Part shown: positions 1 through 7,362 of the stretch, piece after piece
Layout of the letters: every line of letters begins with the position of its first letter
Position numbering within the stretch: position 1 is the first letter of the stretch
NCBI GenBank assembly: GCA_028691335.1
Contig: JAQUZK010000055.1
Location: forward strand, 1-8,008
Reading direction: 5' to 3'
From: Candidatus Izemoplasmatales bacterium
Lineage (GTDB): Bacteria; Bacillota_I; Bacilli_A; Izemoplasmatales; Hujiaoplasmataceae
DNA: 8,008 bases
The notes under the pieces: model-generated
Database searches by the model: none
What the model was told of the DNA's origin: nothing
What the model saw: the letters and a program-made list of their open reading frames with translations, nothing else
Made by a program: the position numbers and the translations under genes

Positions 1-1215
1 AAAAAACTAGATCCTACTAGACAAACTGGAGGAGTTAGAAATTTTAAGAAAAGCCATTTATTAGAGGATGTATACACTTATAATGATTTTTCACATACTG
101 GAGATAATGATGGTATAGAAAACCCAAGAAAAGTATCTAAAATTAAATCTCCATATCTAGTTACAGAATACAATGGGCATGTATTTCCTACTAAAAAAAT
201 TGATAGTGATTCTAGAAGAGTGGAACATGCTTTAAGACATATGAATGTCATTGAATATAGTCATTATTATGATACCACTTCTGGAGCGATTGGGTGGTGT
301 ATGGCCGATTACAATACTCATTTTCAGTTTGGGGCCAACGATCGTATTTGTCATCATGGTGTTTTAGATATGTACCGTTTAGAGAAGTACGCAGCTTATG
401 CTTATAAGTCACAAAAAAATCCAGAAATAGATCCGGTATTATTTGTCGCAAGTAATATGACACCTGGAGATTATAATTTACTTAAACTTCAAGAGATAGT
501 TGTTTTTACAAATTTAGATTATGTTAAAGTATATAAAAATGATGAATATATAGATAGTTTTTATCCAGATATAAACAATTACGATTACTCGCCTCACGCT
601 CCTATTATTATTGATGATTTGATAGGAGAACTATTAGAAAAAAATGAGAATTATTCTCATAAAGACTCTAAAAGGATTAAAAAGCTTCTGCTTAGTTATC
701 AAAAATTTGGTATGGAAATGCCTTTAAGAGATAAACTCTTAGTTCTTAACTTAATCTTAAGAAAAGTAATTAATTTTAATGATGCAGTAGAACTTTATAC
801 CAAATATCTTGCTAATCAAGATGATAAACCTACTGTTTTTAGATTTGAAGGCTATTTAAATGAGAAGTTAGTGAAAACAATATATAAAGGTCATATGGAT
901 AAGTCTTCAATATTGATAGAACCAGATCGTTTAAGTTTAACTCATGGTTTTACTTATGACACTGTTAGAGTTGTTGTTAAGATGGTTGATCAGTTTAATA
1001 ATGTTCTTGATTATGCGAATGAAATTCTGTCTGTTTCAACTGATGATAACCTTGAAGTTATCGGGCCGAAAACAGTGGCTTTGATTGGTGGTTCAATAGG
1101 TATTTACTTAAAAACAATCAAAGCTTCTAAAGAGGCAAAAGTTACTTTTACGTTCAATAACTATTCTACACATTCAATAACATTTACAATAGAAAATGGA
1201 ATCTTGGAGTTTTAA
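1..1215 (+). CDS. Glycoside hydrolase family 2 enzyme (beta-galactosidase type), C-terminal part
   Basis: The frame is open from base 1 to the TAA at 1213-1215, giving 404 residues; the start lies upstream of the window. A GTG at 220 is internal, because the family signature continues before it. The visible part begins in the (beta/alpha)8 catalytic barrel with DPTRQTGGVR (residues 4-13) and YTYNDFSH (25-32). TEYNGH follows at 55-60; by family knowledge Glu56 (bases 166-168) is the expected catalytic nucleophile. GWCMADYNTHFQFG at 98-111 and the following DRICHHGVLDM are also typical of Firmicutes GH2 beta-galactosidases. Beta-sandwich modules follow: about 167-190 (VVFTNLDYVKVYKN) and an Ig-like region about 278-403 (TVRVVVKMVDQFNNVLDYAN). 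The family hydrolyses terminal beta-galactosides or related sugars; substrate and location cannot be told without the N-terminus. The gene is convergent with the protease and shares a terminator with it. GH2 membership is strong; beta-galactosidase rather than beta-glucuronidase is likely but not proven. Confidence 0.93.
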   Translation, partial: KKLDPTRQTGGVRNFKKSHLLEDVYTYNDFSHTGDNDGIENPRKVSKIKSPYLVTEYNGHVFPTKKIDSDSRRVEHALRHMNVIEYSHYYDTTSGAIGWCMADYNTHFQFGANDRICHHGVLDMYRLEKYAAYAYKSQKNPEIDPVLFVASNMTPGDYNLLKLQEIVVFTNLDYVKVYKNDEYIDSFYPDINNYDYSPHAPIIIDDLIGELLEKNENYSHKDSKRIKKLLLSYQKFGMEMPLRDKLLVLNLILRKVINFNDAVELYTKYLANQDDKPTVFRFEGYLNEKLVKTIYKGHMDKSSILIEPDRLSLTHGFTYDTVRVVVKMVDQFNNVLDYANEILSVSTDDNLEVIGPKTVALIGGSIGIYLKTIKASKEAKVTFTFNNYSTHSITFTIENGILEF

Positions 1216-1229
1216 TCCAAGATTCCATT
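1195..1229. terminator. Bidirectional hairpin terminator inside both convergent gene ends
   Basis: A perfect 14-bp inverted repeat (AATGGAATCTTGGA at 1195-1208, TCCAAGATTCCATT at 1216-1229) closes a 7-base loop, GTTTTAA. It lies over the last codons and stop of both converging genes. For minus-strand transcripts the 3' arm ends in TTTT (complement of 1193-1196), as in an intrinsic terminator. On the plus strand the arm ends ATT and runs into ATTTATTAAG, a weaker U tract. The hairpin is the only candidate terminator for either gene in this junction, so a shared role is likely. The stem is fully coding on both strands. Confidence 0.8.
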
Positions 1230-2075
1230 ATTTATTAAGAACAGATAAATTATATAATTAGGTATTGCAAATGAGAAATCTTCACTGTCTTCAATTCCCC
1301 AGGTGTTAATACCCAGTAAGTTTCCGTCAATATCGACCAATGCTCCGCCACTAGAACCGTTAGAAATCGATGCGTCATGATAGATTACTCTAAAGCTAAC
1401 ATCTTCAAGATTTTGCATAGATTTAAACTCTCCAAAGGTAACATTATTCTCTAAACTGCTTGGATTACCGATAGCTAAGACAATTTCACCTGGATTAAAT
1501 TGATAATAAAGTCGATTAAAAATATTAATTATTGACACATCAGTTCTATCTGCTTTTGTGAACTTTAAAACAGCTAAATCAAGCTGATTGTCATAAGTGA
1601 CAATCTCTGCATCGAAATATTCTGTATCAGAGTAAGTCTTAATCTCTGCAACTGCACCACTTAGAAATGAATCAATAACATGATAGTTTGTTAGGGTATA
1701 GTAGTGGGTTTCATCTTCTAAGAATATAACTCCAGATCCGCTAGCCACTATGTTGCCATCAGATTCAGTTTCCCAAGGTAAAAGGTTAGAATAGTCAACC
1801 ATAACTACTTTTACATTAGCGCGTTTTATATGTTCTTTAGTTTCTAAAAGGATATCGTTATATTTATGAACATTATCTAAATCATAAGTGTCAGAATGAT
1901 AAATAGCGAAAGAAGAATAATCGGTTTCCTCAAAGTTGATTGTCCCGTTTACGATTGTAGGAACTAAAGTTGTCCGATCCTCTTCTAATAAATCTAAGAA
2001 TGAAAAGTCTAGACTACAACCAGTTGAAAATAATATGAGTAGTATCATTCCGATAAAACCAAATACTCTTTTCAT
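1212..2075 (-). CDS. Trypsin/HtrA-like serine protease lipoprotein
   Basis: This is a 287-residue secreted protease anchored by lipid. Residues 1-20 form a lipoprotein signal peptide: MKR, a hydrophobic core (4-16), then the lipobox FSTGC with Cys20 as the expected lipidated residue. After an acidic linker (about 21-85) comes a trypsin-fold domain of the S1C (HtrA/DegP) type. The triad is visible: His132 in LTNYHVID, Asp166 in NQLDLAVLKF, and Ser242 in ISNGSSGGALVDIDG. GSGVIF at 112-117 and LAIGNPSSL at 200-208 (the latter like HtrA IGNP) support this. The protein ends about 45 residues after the catalytic Ser, so there is no PDZ domain, unlike classical HtrA. It would act on surface or misfolded extracellular proteins; the substrate is unknown. 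The start follows a strong ribosome binding site. It is divergent from the giant repeat protein and convergent with the GH2 gene. Confidence 0.92.
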   Translation of the reverse strand: MKRVFGFIGMILLILFSTGCSLDFSFLDLLEEDRTTLVPTIVNGTINFEETDYSSFAIYHSDTYDLDNVHKYNDILLETKEHIKRANVKVVMVDYSNLLPWETESDGNIVASGSGVIFLEDETHYYTLTNYHVIDSFLSGAVAEIKTYSDTEYFDAEIVTYDNQLDLAVLKFTKADRTDVSIINIFNRLYYQFNPGEIVLAIGNPSSLENNVTFGEFKSMQNLEDVSFRVIYHDASISNGSSGGALVDIDGNLLGINTWGIEDSEDFSFAIPNYIIYLFLINNGILD

Positions 2076-2080
2076 TACTC

Positions 2081-2088
2081 ATCACCTT
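2081..2088 (-). promoter_or_regulatory. Ribosome binding site of the serine protease gene
   Basis: On the minus strand AAGGTGAT lies 5 bases before the ATG at 2073-2075. It matches much of the anti-Shine-Dalgarno complement (GGTGAT) and fixes the start. The lipoprotein signal peptide beginning exactly there confirms the choice. Confidence 0.85.
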
Positions 2089-2103
2089 GCCTTTCTTATA
2101 TAT

Positions 2104-2133
2104 ATTATATAATACTTTGTAGATTATTTACAA
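2104..2133 (-). promoter_or_regulatory. Sigma-70-type promoter of the serine protease gene
   Basis: Read on the minus strand, TTGTAA (2133-2128, 4 of 6 to TTGACA) and a perfect TATAAT (2109-2104) are separated by 18 bases. The -10 box ends 28 bases before the start codon, giving a short leader with the ribosome binding site. The region is very AT-rich, so the -10 match alone is weak evidence; spacing and position raise it. Confidence 0.6.
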
Positions 2134-2150
2134 TAAACAAGCATTTATTG
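2131..2150. repeat. Inverted repeat overlapping the protease -35 box
   Basis: CAATAAA (2131-2137) and TTTATTG (2144-2150) are perfect 7-base arms around a 6-base spacer. The left arm overlaps the proposed -35 hexamer of the protease promoter, which would suit a repressor site. In sequence this AT-rich such a repeat can arise by chance, so the operator role is only a suggestion. Confidence 0.35.
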
Positions 2151-2166
2151 CTTTTAATATACGTAG

Positions 2167-2188
2167 TTATAACAATTTTATTGTATAA
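2167..2188. repeat. Imperfect inverted repeat in the middle of the divergent intergenic region
   Basis: TTATAACAAT (2167-2176) and ATTGTATAA (2180-2188) pair with a single bulged A around TTT. The site is near the middle of the 219-bp spacer between two divergent genes, where a regulator could act on both. It also contains most of a TATAAT (2184-2189). A weak terminator is the alternative, since T-rich sequence follows at 2191-2212, but the stem is almost all A-T. Confidence 0.3.
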
Positions 2189-2255
2189 TCTTGTGTTTTT
2201 TTGATATTTTTTGTAATATGAATACAAGAATAATTATTTAAACCAATTAAAGTAG

Positions 2256-2272
2256 TATAATTATTGTATAAT
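2256..2272 (+). promoter_or_regulatory. Candidate -10 boxes for the giant repeat-protein gene
   Basis: Two perfect TATAAT hexamers lie at 2256-2261 and 2267-2272, 33 and 22 bases before the ATG at 2295; a third is at 2184-2189. None has a convincing -35 at 16-18 bases: those positions read ATTATT, CAATTA and ACGTAG. The gene must start transcription in this spacer, because the upstream gene is divergent. Which box is used cannot be decided from sequence. Confidence 0.45.
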
Positions 2273-2280
2273 TATATAAA

Positions 2281-2290
2281 AGGGGAGTGA
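2281..2290 (+). promoter_or_regulatory. Ribosome binding site of the giant repeat-protein gene
   Basis: AGGGGAGTGA matches the consensus AAGGAGGTGA at 7 of 10 positions and ends 4 bases before the ATG at 2295. It supports that start, which begins the first hydrophobic segment directly. Confidence 0.75.
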
Positions 2291-2294
2291 GGCA

Positions 2295-5200
2295 ATGTAT
2301 TTTTTAGCTAGTGATTTTGGAATTTTATTATCACTTAATTTGATTTTTTATATTATTCTCGGATTAGCCATTTTATCCGGTTTTATCTCTGGGTTTAAAA
2401 AGTCGTTATTTAAGTTGATAACTATGATTATATTTTACATTATTTTCTTTTTTACTTTAGATATAATGGTAGGTGTTTTATGGAAGGTTGATCTATCTTT
2501 TCTAGGAGGAACTTTAGCGAATATTGATCCTAGTTTGGGTAGTTTTACTAGTTTTGAGTCTAGTTATGAATCCATATTAGAACTGTTCTTAGGAGATACG
2601 GTAGACTTCTCACAAATGTCTGCTAATTTTATGGAACTTGCGTCAGGGTTAATGCAATTTGTTTTAAAGATTGTCTGGACAGTTCTTTATTTTACAGTGA
2701 TTTTAATTTTTTATAAGATTATTTGTTGGATTATTAGAGCTATTTTTATTAAAAAACGTGAGGGTGCTAATAAACACCGTCTATTTGGAGCTTTAATTGG
2801 GGCTGGTAATGGATTATTAGCTATTTTTATTGCTTTGATTATGTTAGGCGGTATGATGTCCTTTATGGGTAATATCTCTACATTAGTATCGGCAGCTCAA
2901 GAAATGCAATCAAACGCTGATAATGGGGATAACACTCAAAATGTTAGTTTTATTCCTAGGAATGAACTATATGATATCAGTTATTCTTTATTAGCTGAAA
3001 CAACCACTACAACTGAGGAAGATACTACTTCAGCAAATAGTGATCCTAACGCTAAAATGTTAGAAGATGCTTTAGAGGCTTTAGAAAAAATGGTTGCTGA
3101 ATATGAAAGTAATTTATTTGTTGGAATTGCTAATTCTATAACAGTTCCTTCAGTGATTGATGAAGATGTTGAGGTACCATTGCATATTAATTTATTTGAT
3201 ATGGTTCTTTCATTTGAACAAAACGATAAAACAGTTGCTTTACGGTATGAGATAGATATTTTAACTCAAGCTTTTATGATTTTCACTGAATCAGAATTTC
3301 AAGAAACTCAAGAATTAACTGATTTAAAGGGTGATGAAATAAGAGATATGTTCCAAACTATTGCTAATTCAAAATTGATTGTATCTTTAGTCCCAGTTGC
3401 GATAGAATATGCAGCTTTAGAATCCGAAAAAGATTTACCTTTCCCTGTGGAAGAATTATATGATGGAACAATAGATTTCGAACAAGAATTAGCGACAATG
3501 GGAAGAATTGGAGGAACACTTTTTGATATTTTAAATGGAGCTGGGTTTATTGGCGGAGAAGGTTCAGTTGATCAAATTGAAGTTACTGGAGATACAGTAA
3601 GAGATTTGTTCTCAGATATATCAGGCTCTGACATCATCGTATTAATTACTGAAACTTTGTTATTACCTGAATTAGCTGATTCAGAAGGTAGTTTAGCATT
3701 AATAATTGAGATACCATCTGATCTTGATTTAGAAACAGAATTTTTAGCTATTGGAGAGATATTCGCGGAAATTGTCGAAGCTGACATTGAATTTAAAGAT
3801 ATCATGGGTGATGATATAACAACTACACTTAAAACTTTAAGTTCAGTAGATTTAACAGTTTTACTTGAATCAAGAATTGTAACAGAAGCTTTAATTAATA
3901 TATTAAGTGGTGAAGCAGAAATTGAAGGGTTAAGTATGTTGTCAGTTCCAGCAGATATAAACTGGTACGACGAAGGCGTAATTGAAGGAGAACTAAGAAA
4001 GATTTTGAATGCTATTGATGCTTTGTTAGAAGTGTCAGAAAATATCGACTTTGATAATCTTGATGCTGGAGTAATAGCTGATATGGACTTTGAAACAATT
4101 TCTACTTTCTTTGATTCTCAAATAATAAGAGCTACAGTAACGGATATATTTAAAGGAATAGATTTTGGAGATATGCCACTAATTTTCCCTGATATAGTCT
4201 ATGACGATCAAGATTATTTTACAAAGTCAGAATTAGTTGCGGTTAGTGAGGCAATTAAATTAATTATTGTTGAAGATGAAACTGAGACTTCATTTGATCC
4301 ATTAAAGGTTTTAAATTTAACTGATACTGAAGTTGATACTTTATTAACATCGAATATTCTTTATGCTACAATAGGAAATTATTTTAATACAATTGACACA
4401 AGTGAGTTTCAAATACCTGATGAAATTATGACAGATATTATGGTTGATCAAGCTCCTCTTGAAATAGTCAATCGTCTAGAACAAGAGAGTTTATTTAAAG
4501 CTTTAAGTGTACTAGAGATAACAGATTTTAGTGGATTCACATTTGACGCAACATTTATTGATAAATTTGAAAACACAGCTGGAAATGACCTTGAACAGAC
4601 AAAGATTGATACACTTTTAGCTTCAAAAATTATTCACGCAACAGTCTCAAAAGTTGTGATAGATTTAGATAAATCAAACTCTGGACCATTAGTAATACCT
4701 AATAAATCTATTGATAGCCAAACAATCATTACATCAAATTTAGGTACAGATTATATTACTACTAATGAGATATCAAATATTTTTAAAGCATTATATAAAC
4801 TAGAAATAACCGATTTTAATTCAGTAGAATTAAATAATTTAAATGATTTAAAAGATCATTTCAGTGTTTTATTAGACTCAGCGATAATTCACGCTACTAT
4901 ATCGGATGTAGTGTTAAACATCGGGTCTACAGTAGTTATCCCTGAGAATGATTCTGACGATGTTCCAGTTATTGTTACAGTAGAATCAGTACCATATATT
5001 ACCGAATCAGAACTACAAGCTGTTGTAGATGGAATGAAATTATTAGGATTAACCGATCCTAATACCTTCAGTGATTTTTCATTTTCAGTTTTAAACACTG
5101 ACAACTTAAGATATCAATTGCTTGATTCAGCGATTCTTCATGCGACAATCACTGATCAAATGATGACTTTAGGAGGAGATTTACTTACAATTCCTGAACA

Positions 5201-7343
5201 AGATGAACTAGGAAATGACTTGATTATCGAGAGTGGCACTAAACCAGATAAGTTTGTAGCTAAGTCGGAAATTAACGCTATTTTAAAAGCGATGATTGAA
5301 ATGGGATATTCGGATGTTAATGATTTATCTCAAGAAATTAATCCTCAAGTTTTTATTGACAATATGTATTTGGTATTAGCTTCAGCTAGTATGCAAGCAA
5401 CAGTTTCAAAACAAATATTGGCAGCTGATGAAGCTTTAGTTGTCCCAGAAAAAGACTCTGAAGATAATCAAATAAAAATCCCTTATACAGATGTTACTTT
5501 TATAAAAGCCTCTGAACTCGAGAACTTATTTGAAGCAATCGAACTTTTCAATATTCAAGATTTAGATTTTAATACCTTCGATGATTTTACTTTTTCAAAT
5601 CTTGATACAGATGTAAAAAGATATCAATTAATGGATTCAGCGATTTTACACGCAACTGTATCTGATCAATTGTTAGGGTTAGGCGGTAGCTTGTTAAAGG
5701 TTCCTGAACAAGATGAATTAGGTAATGACTTAATTATAGAAACAGGAACAATTACTGTTAAATATGTTGCAAAAGCAGAAATTAATGCTATTTTAAAAGC
5801 AATGATTGCAATGGGATATACTGACGTTAAGAATTTAACTACGGAAATTGATCCTCAAGTATTCATTGATAACATGTCTTTAGTATTAGATTCCGCTAGT
5901 ATGCAAGCGACGGTTTCAAATCAAATTCTAGCGGCTCAAGCAGCTCTAGTAATTCCTGAAAGAGATTCGGAAAACAATTTAGTTAAGATACCATATACAG
6001 ATGTAACATTTATTGAATCAACTGAATTGGAGAACTTCTTTAACGCAATTAATTTATTTGGAATAACGGATTTAGATTTTAATACATTTAATTCATATAA
6101 CTTCTCAGCTTTAAATACAGACACAAAACGTATGGATTTCATGAAATCTGCTATTTTACACGCTACTATATCTGATCAACTGTTTGATTTAGGAAGTAAT
6201 CTATTGATAGTTCCTGAACAGGATGAATCTGGAAATGACTTGATTTTAGAAATAGGAGTATTACCAAATAAATTTGTTGTTAAAACTGAAATTAATGCTA
6301 TTATGAAAGTAATGATTGAAATGGGCTACACTGATGTTAATAACTTATCATCACAAATCAACGCTCAAGCCTTTATTGACAATATGGATTTAGTGTTAGA
6401 TTCTGCTAGTATGCACGCAACAGTATCTAATCAAATCCTTAATGCTAGCTCATCAACTCTAATTATACCTGATGAAGATTTATCAAGTAATAGTATTAGA
6501 ATTCCATATACTGATGTAACTTACATCAGTAGTAGCGAATTAAGTAAGTTCTTTACAAGTATTGACCTTCTAGCTATATCGAATCTTGATTTTGGAAATA
6601 TTAGCCAGTTTGGTTTAAGCAATATTCAAACGCTTGATAAGAATGTGTTCTTTGATTCCTTTATTATGTTAGCTACTGTATCTGATTACTTCTTAGATGC
6701 AGCAGTGGGAGATGAGACTCATGCGGCTGGAACAATTAGTCTTTTAATTCCTTCTACAAAACGTTTTGACATAACTGTTGAAACTCTTACACAAGAAGCA
6801 GTAGATAAGAATGAAATGATTAGAATGTTAGATGCATTCCAAGTTCTTGGATTAGGAGATTATAATTCTAATTTTGATGCTTCAGTAATTACAAGTAAAA
6901 CTTCTGGAGAAATAGATCAAATCTTACTAAGTGACTCCATCCACATTACAGTTGACAGCATGTTAAGAGGAAACGCACAAATTTCTGGTAAAATTCCTGC
7001 TTTAGCAGAAGATACAACTACTTATGTTGTTACAGTTACAACTAAAAGTGAAATCAGAAACTTTATTCTTGCCTCTCAACAAGTAACAGGCGCAAGTTTT
7101 ACAACAGTTAGTTTTGATATCTATGCAGTAGCTGGATTAAATGCATCACAAAGAGATATAGTGCTTGATTCATGGATAGTTAGAAATATTTTAACTCCTG
7201 AACTTGAAAATCTAGGTACTGTATTCCCATTCAGCGCAGACCCATATGTATTTACTAATAATGATTATATGAATTTAGATCCTACTACATTCTTAACAGA
7301 AGACTCAGTGAATCTAGTATTCGCTCACTATGGTTTAGTATAA
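2295..7343 (+). CDS. Giant membrane protein: CvpA-like N-terminus plus about 16 extracellular repeats
   Basis: This gene encodes 1,682 residues. Residues 1-192 hold four hydrophobic segments (about 10-33, 39-63, 119-151, 164-190). Their short charged loops, GFKKSLFK (33-40) and KKREGANKHR (153-162), are positive and so probably cytoplasmic. GFISGFKKSLFKLI and HRLFGALIGAGNGLLA resemble the CvpA family, a membrane family of poorly known function. The positive-inside rule then places the rest outside. A Thr-rich linker (235-246) leads to an acidic region of modules with the anchor [L/F][L/M]xSxIxxATxS. The anchor Ser falls at 359, 445, 526, 608, 686, 777, 862, 945, 1030, 1115, 1200, 1285, 1370, 1455, 1546 and 1626; the first three and last two are diverged. 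A full module runs helix-like anchor, strand with (V/I)P, loop, a second helix with SE(L/I), then a G(I/Y)TD turn. Cys occurs only at 144, in the membrane. There is no C-terminal anchor, sortase motif or catalytic motif I recognise. Stops TAA, TAA, TAG follow in frame. The role is unknown; a surface stalk, adhesin or envelope structural protein is a guess. Confidence 0.9.
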   Translation: MYFLASDFGILLSLNLIFYIILGLAILSGFISGFKKSLFKLITMIIFYIIFFFTLDIMVGVLWKVDLSFLGGTLANIDPSLGSFTSFESSYESILELFLGDTVDFSQMSANFMELASGLMQFVLKIVWTVLYFTVILIFYKIICWIIRAIFIKKREGANKHRLFGALIGAGNGLLAIFIALIMLGGMMSFMGNISTLVSAAQEMQSNADNGDNTQNVSFIPRNELYDISYSLLAETTTTTEEDTTSANSDPNAKMLEDALEALEKMVAEYESNLFVGIANSITVPSVIDEDVEVPLHINLFDMVLSFEQNDKTVALRYEIDILTQAFMIFTESEFQETQELTDLKGDEIRDMFQTIANSKLIVSLVPVAIEYAALESEKDLPFPVEELYDGTIDFEQELATMGRIGGTLFDILNGAGFIGGEGSVDQIEVTGDTVRDLFSDISGSDIIVLITETLLLPELADSEGSLALIIEIPSDLDLETEFLAIGEIFAEIVEADIEFKDIMGDDITTTLKTLSSVDLTVLLESRIVTEALINILSGEAEIEGLSMLSVPADINWYDEGVIEGELRKILNAIDALLEVSENIDFDNLDAGVIADMDFETISTFFDSQIIRATVTDIFKGIDFGDMPLIFPDIVYDDQDYFTKSELVAVSEAIKLIIVEDETETSFDPLKVLNLTDTEVDTLLTSNILYATIGNYFNTIDTSEFQIPDEIMTDIMVDQAPLEIVNRLEQESLFKALSVLEITDFSGFTFDATFIDKFENTAGNDLEQTKIDTLLASKIIHATVSKVVIDLDKSNSGPLVIPNKSIDSQTIITSNLGTDYITTNEISNIFKALYKLEITDFNSVELNNLNDLKDHFSVLLDSAIIHATISDVVLNIGSTVVIPENDSDDVPVIVTVESVPYITESELQAVVDGMKLLGLTDPNTFSDFSFSVLNTDNLRYQLLDSAILHATITDQMMTLGGDLLTIPEQDELGNDLIIESGTKPDKFVAKSEINAILKAMIEMGYSDVNDLSQEINPQVFIDNMYLVLASASMQATVSKQILAADEALVVPEKDSEDNQIKIPYTDVTFIKASELENLFEAIELFNIQDLDFNTFDDFTFSNLDTDVKRYQLMDSAILHATVSDQLLGLGGSLLKVPEQDELGNDLIIETGTITVKYVAKAEINAILKAMIAMGYTDVKNLTTEIDPQVFIDNMSLVLDSASMQATVSNQILAAQAALVIPERDSENNLVKIPYTDVTFIESTELENFFNAINLFGITDLDFNTFNSYNFSALNTDTKRMDFMKSAILHATISDQLFDLGSNLLIVPEQDESGNDLILEIGVLPNKFVVKTEINAIMKVMIEMGYTDVNNLSSQINAQAFIDNMDLVLDSASMHATVSNQILNASSSTLIIPDEDLSSNSIRIPYTDVTYISSSELSKFFTSIDLLAISNLDFGNISQFGLSNIQTLDKNVFFDSFIMLATVSDYFLDAAVGDETHAAGTISLLIPSTKRFDITVETLTQEAVDKNEMIRMLDAFQVLGLGDYNSNFDASVITSKTSGEIDQILLSDSIHITVDSMLRGNAQISGKIPALAEDTTTYVVTVTTKSEIRNFILASQQVTGASFTTVSFDIYAVAGLNASQRDIVLDSWIVRNILTPELENLGTVFPFSADPYVFTNNDYMNLDPTTFLTEDSVNLVFAHYGLV
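3369..7343 (+). repeat. Coding array of about 85-residue modules
   Basis: Anchor-to-anchor distances in residues are 86, 81, 82, 78, 91, 85, 83, then seven or so at exactly 85 (945 to 1455), then 91 and 80. Conserved points are the anchor SAI(L/I)HAT(V/I)S, a following (V/I)P about 20 residues on, and a second helix with (S/T)E(L/I) about 45 residues on. The outer modules keep the hydrophobic pattern but few identities, while the central ones are closely similar. This points to growth of the array from the middle. First modules (359, 445, 526) are assigned by pattern and spacing and are less certain. Confidence 0.8.
5127..6656 (+). repeat. Three tandem 510-bp super-repeats (two alternating module types)
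   Basis: Units at 5127-5636, 5637-6146 and 6147-6656 are each exactly 510 bp (170 residues). Each has a type A module, with DSAILHAT or KSAILHAT, VPEQDE or IPEQDE and GNDLI, then a type B module with SASM(Q/H)ATVS, QIL and IPYTDVT. The module just before (from 4878) is B-like at its end (SDFSFSVLNTDNLRY against DDFTFSNLDTDVKRY). The DNA copies differ at many silent positions: PEQDELGNDLI in copies 1 and 2 differs at 3 of 33 bases, all synonymous. The duplication is therefore not recent and the protein sequence has been kept by selection. Confidence 0.9.
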
Positions 7344-7362
7344 TAATAGTGTAATAAATAAC

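Noticed and set aside
220..222. GTG as the start of the first gene
   Set aside because: The frame is open back to base 1 and bases 10-180 encode conserved GH2 barrel sequence including the expected nucleophile Glu56. The gene simply begins outside the window.
248..463. 71-residue minus-strand open frame
   Set aside because: It lies opposite conserved GH2 coding sequence, with no ribosome binding site or recognisable protein features.
2076..2294. Riboswitch or small RNA in the divergent spacer
   Set aside because: The spacer is nearly all A-T with no GC-rich helices or known riboswitch core that I can recognise.
2295..2870. Colicin or bacteriocin secretion role from the CvpA resemblance
   Set aside because: The CvpA name comes from colicin V production, but most family members have no bacteriocin link and no bacteriocin gene is seen nearby.
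3572..3805. 77-residue minus-strand open frame inside the giant gene
   Set aside because: It is an antisense shadow of the repeat region; its Ser/Ile-rich composition follows from reverse-reading the acidic coding strand.
4889..5104. 71-residue minus-strand open frame inside the giant gene
   Set aside because: Antisense shadow of the repeat array; no independent signals.
5936..6142. 68-residue minus-strand open frame inside the giant gene
   Set aside because: Antisense shadow of the repeat array; no ribosome binding site.
5127..6656. CRISPR array or insertion-sequence repeats
   Set aside because: The repeats are 510 bp, contiguous, in frame and conserved at protein level with silent differences. 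There are no spacers, terminal inverted repeats or transposase.
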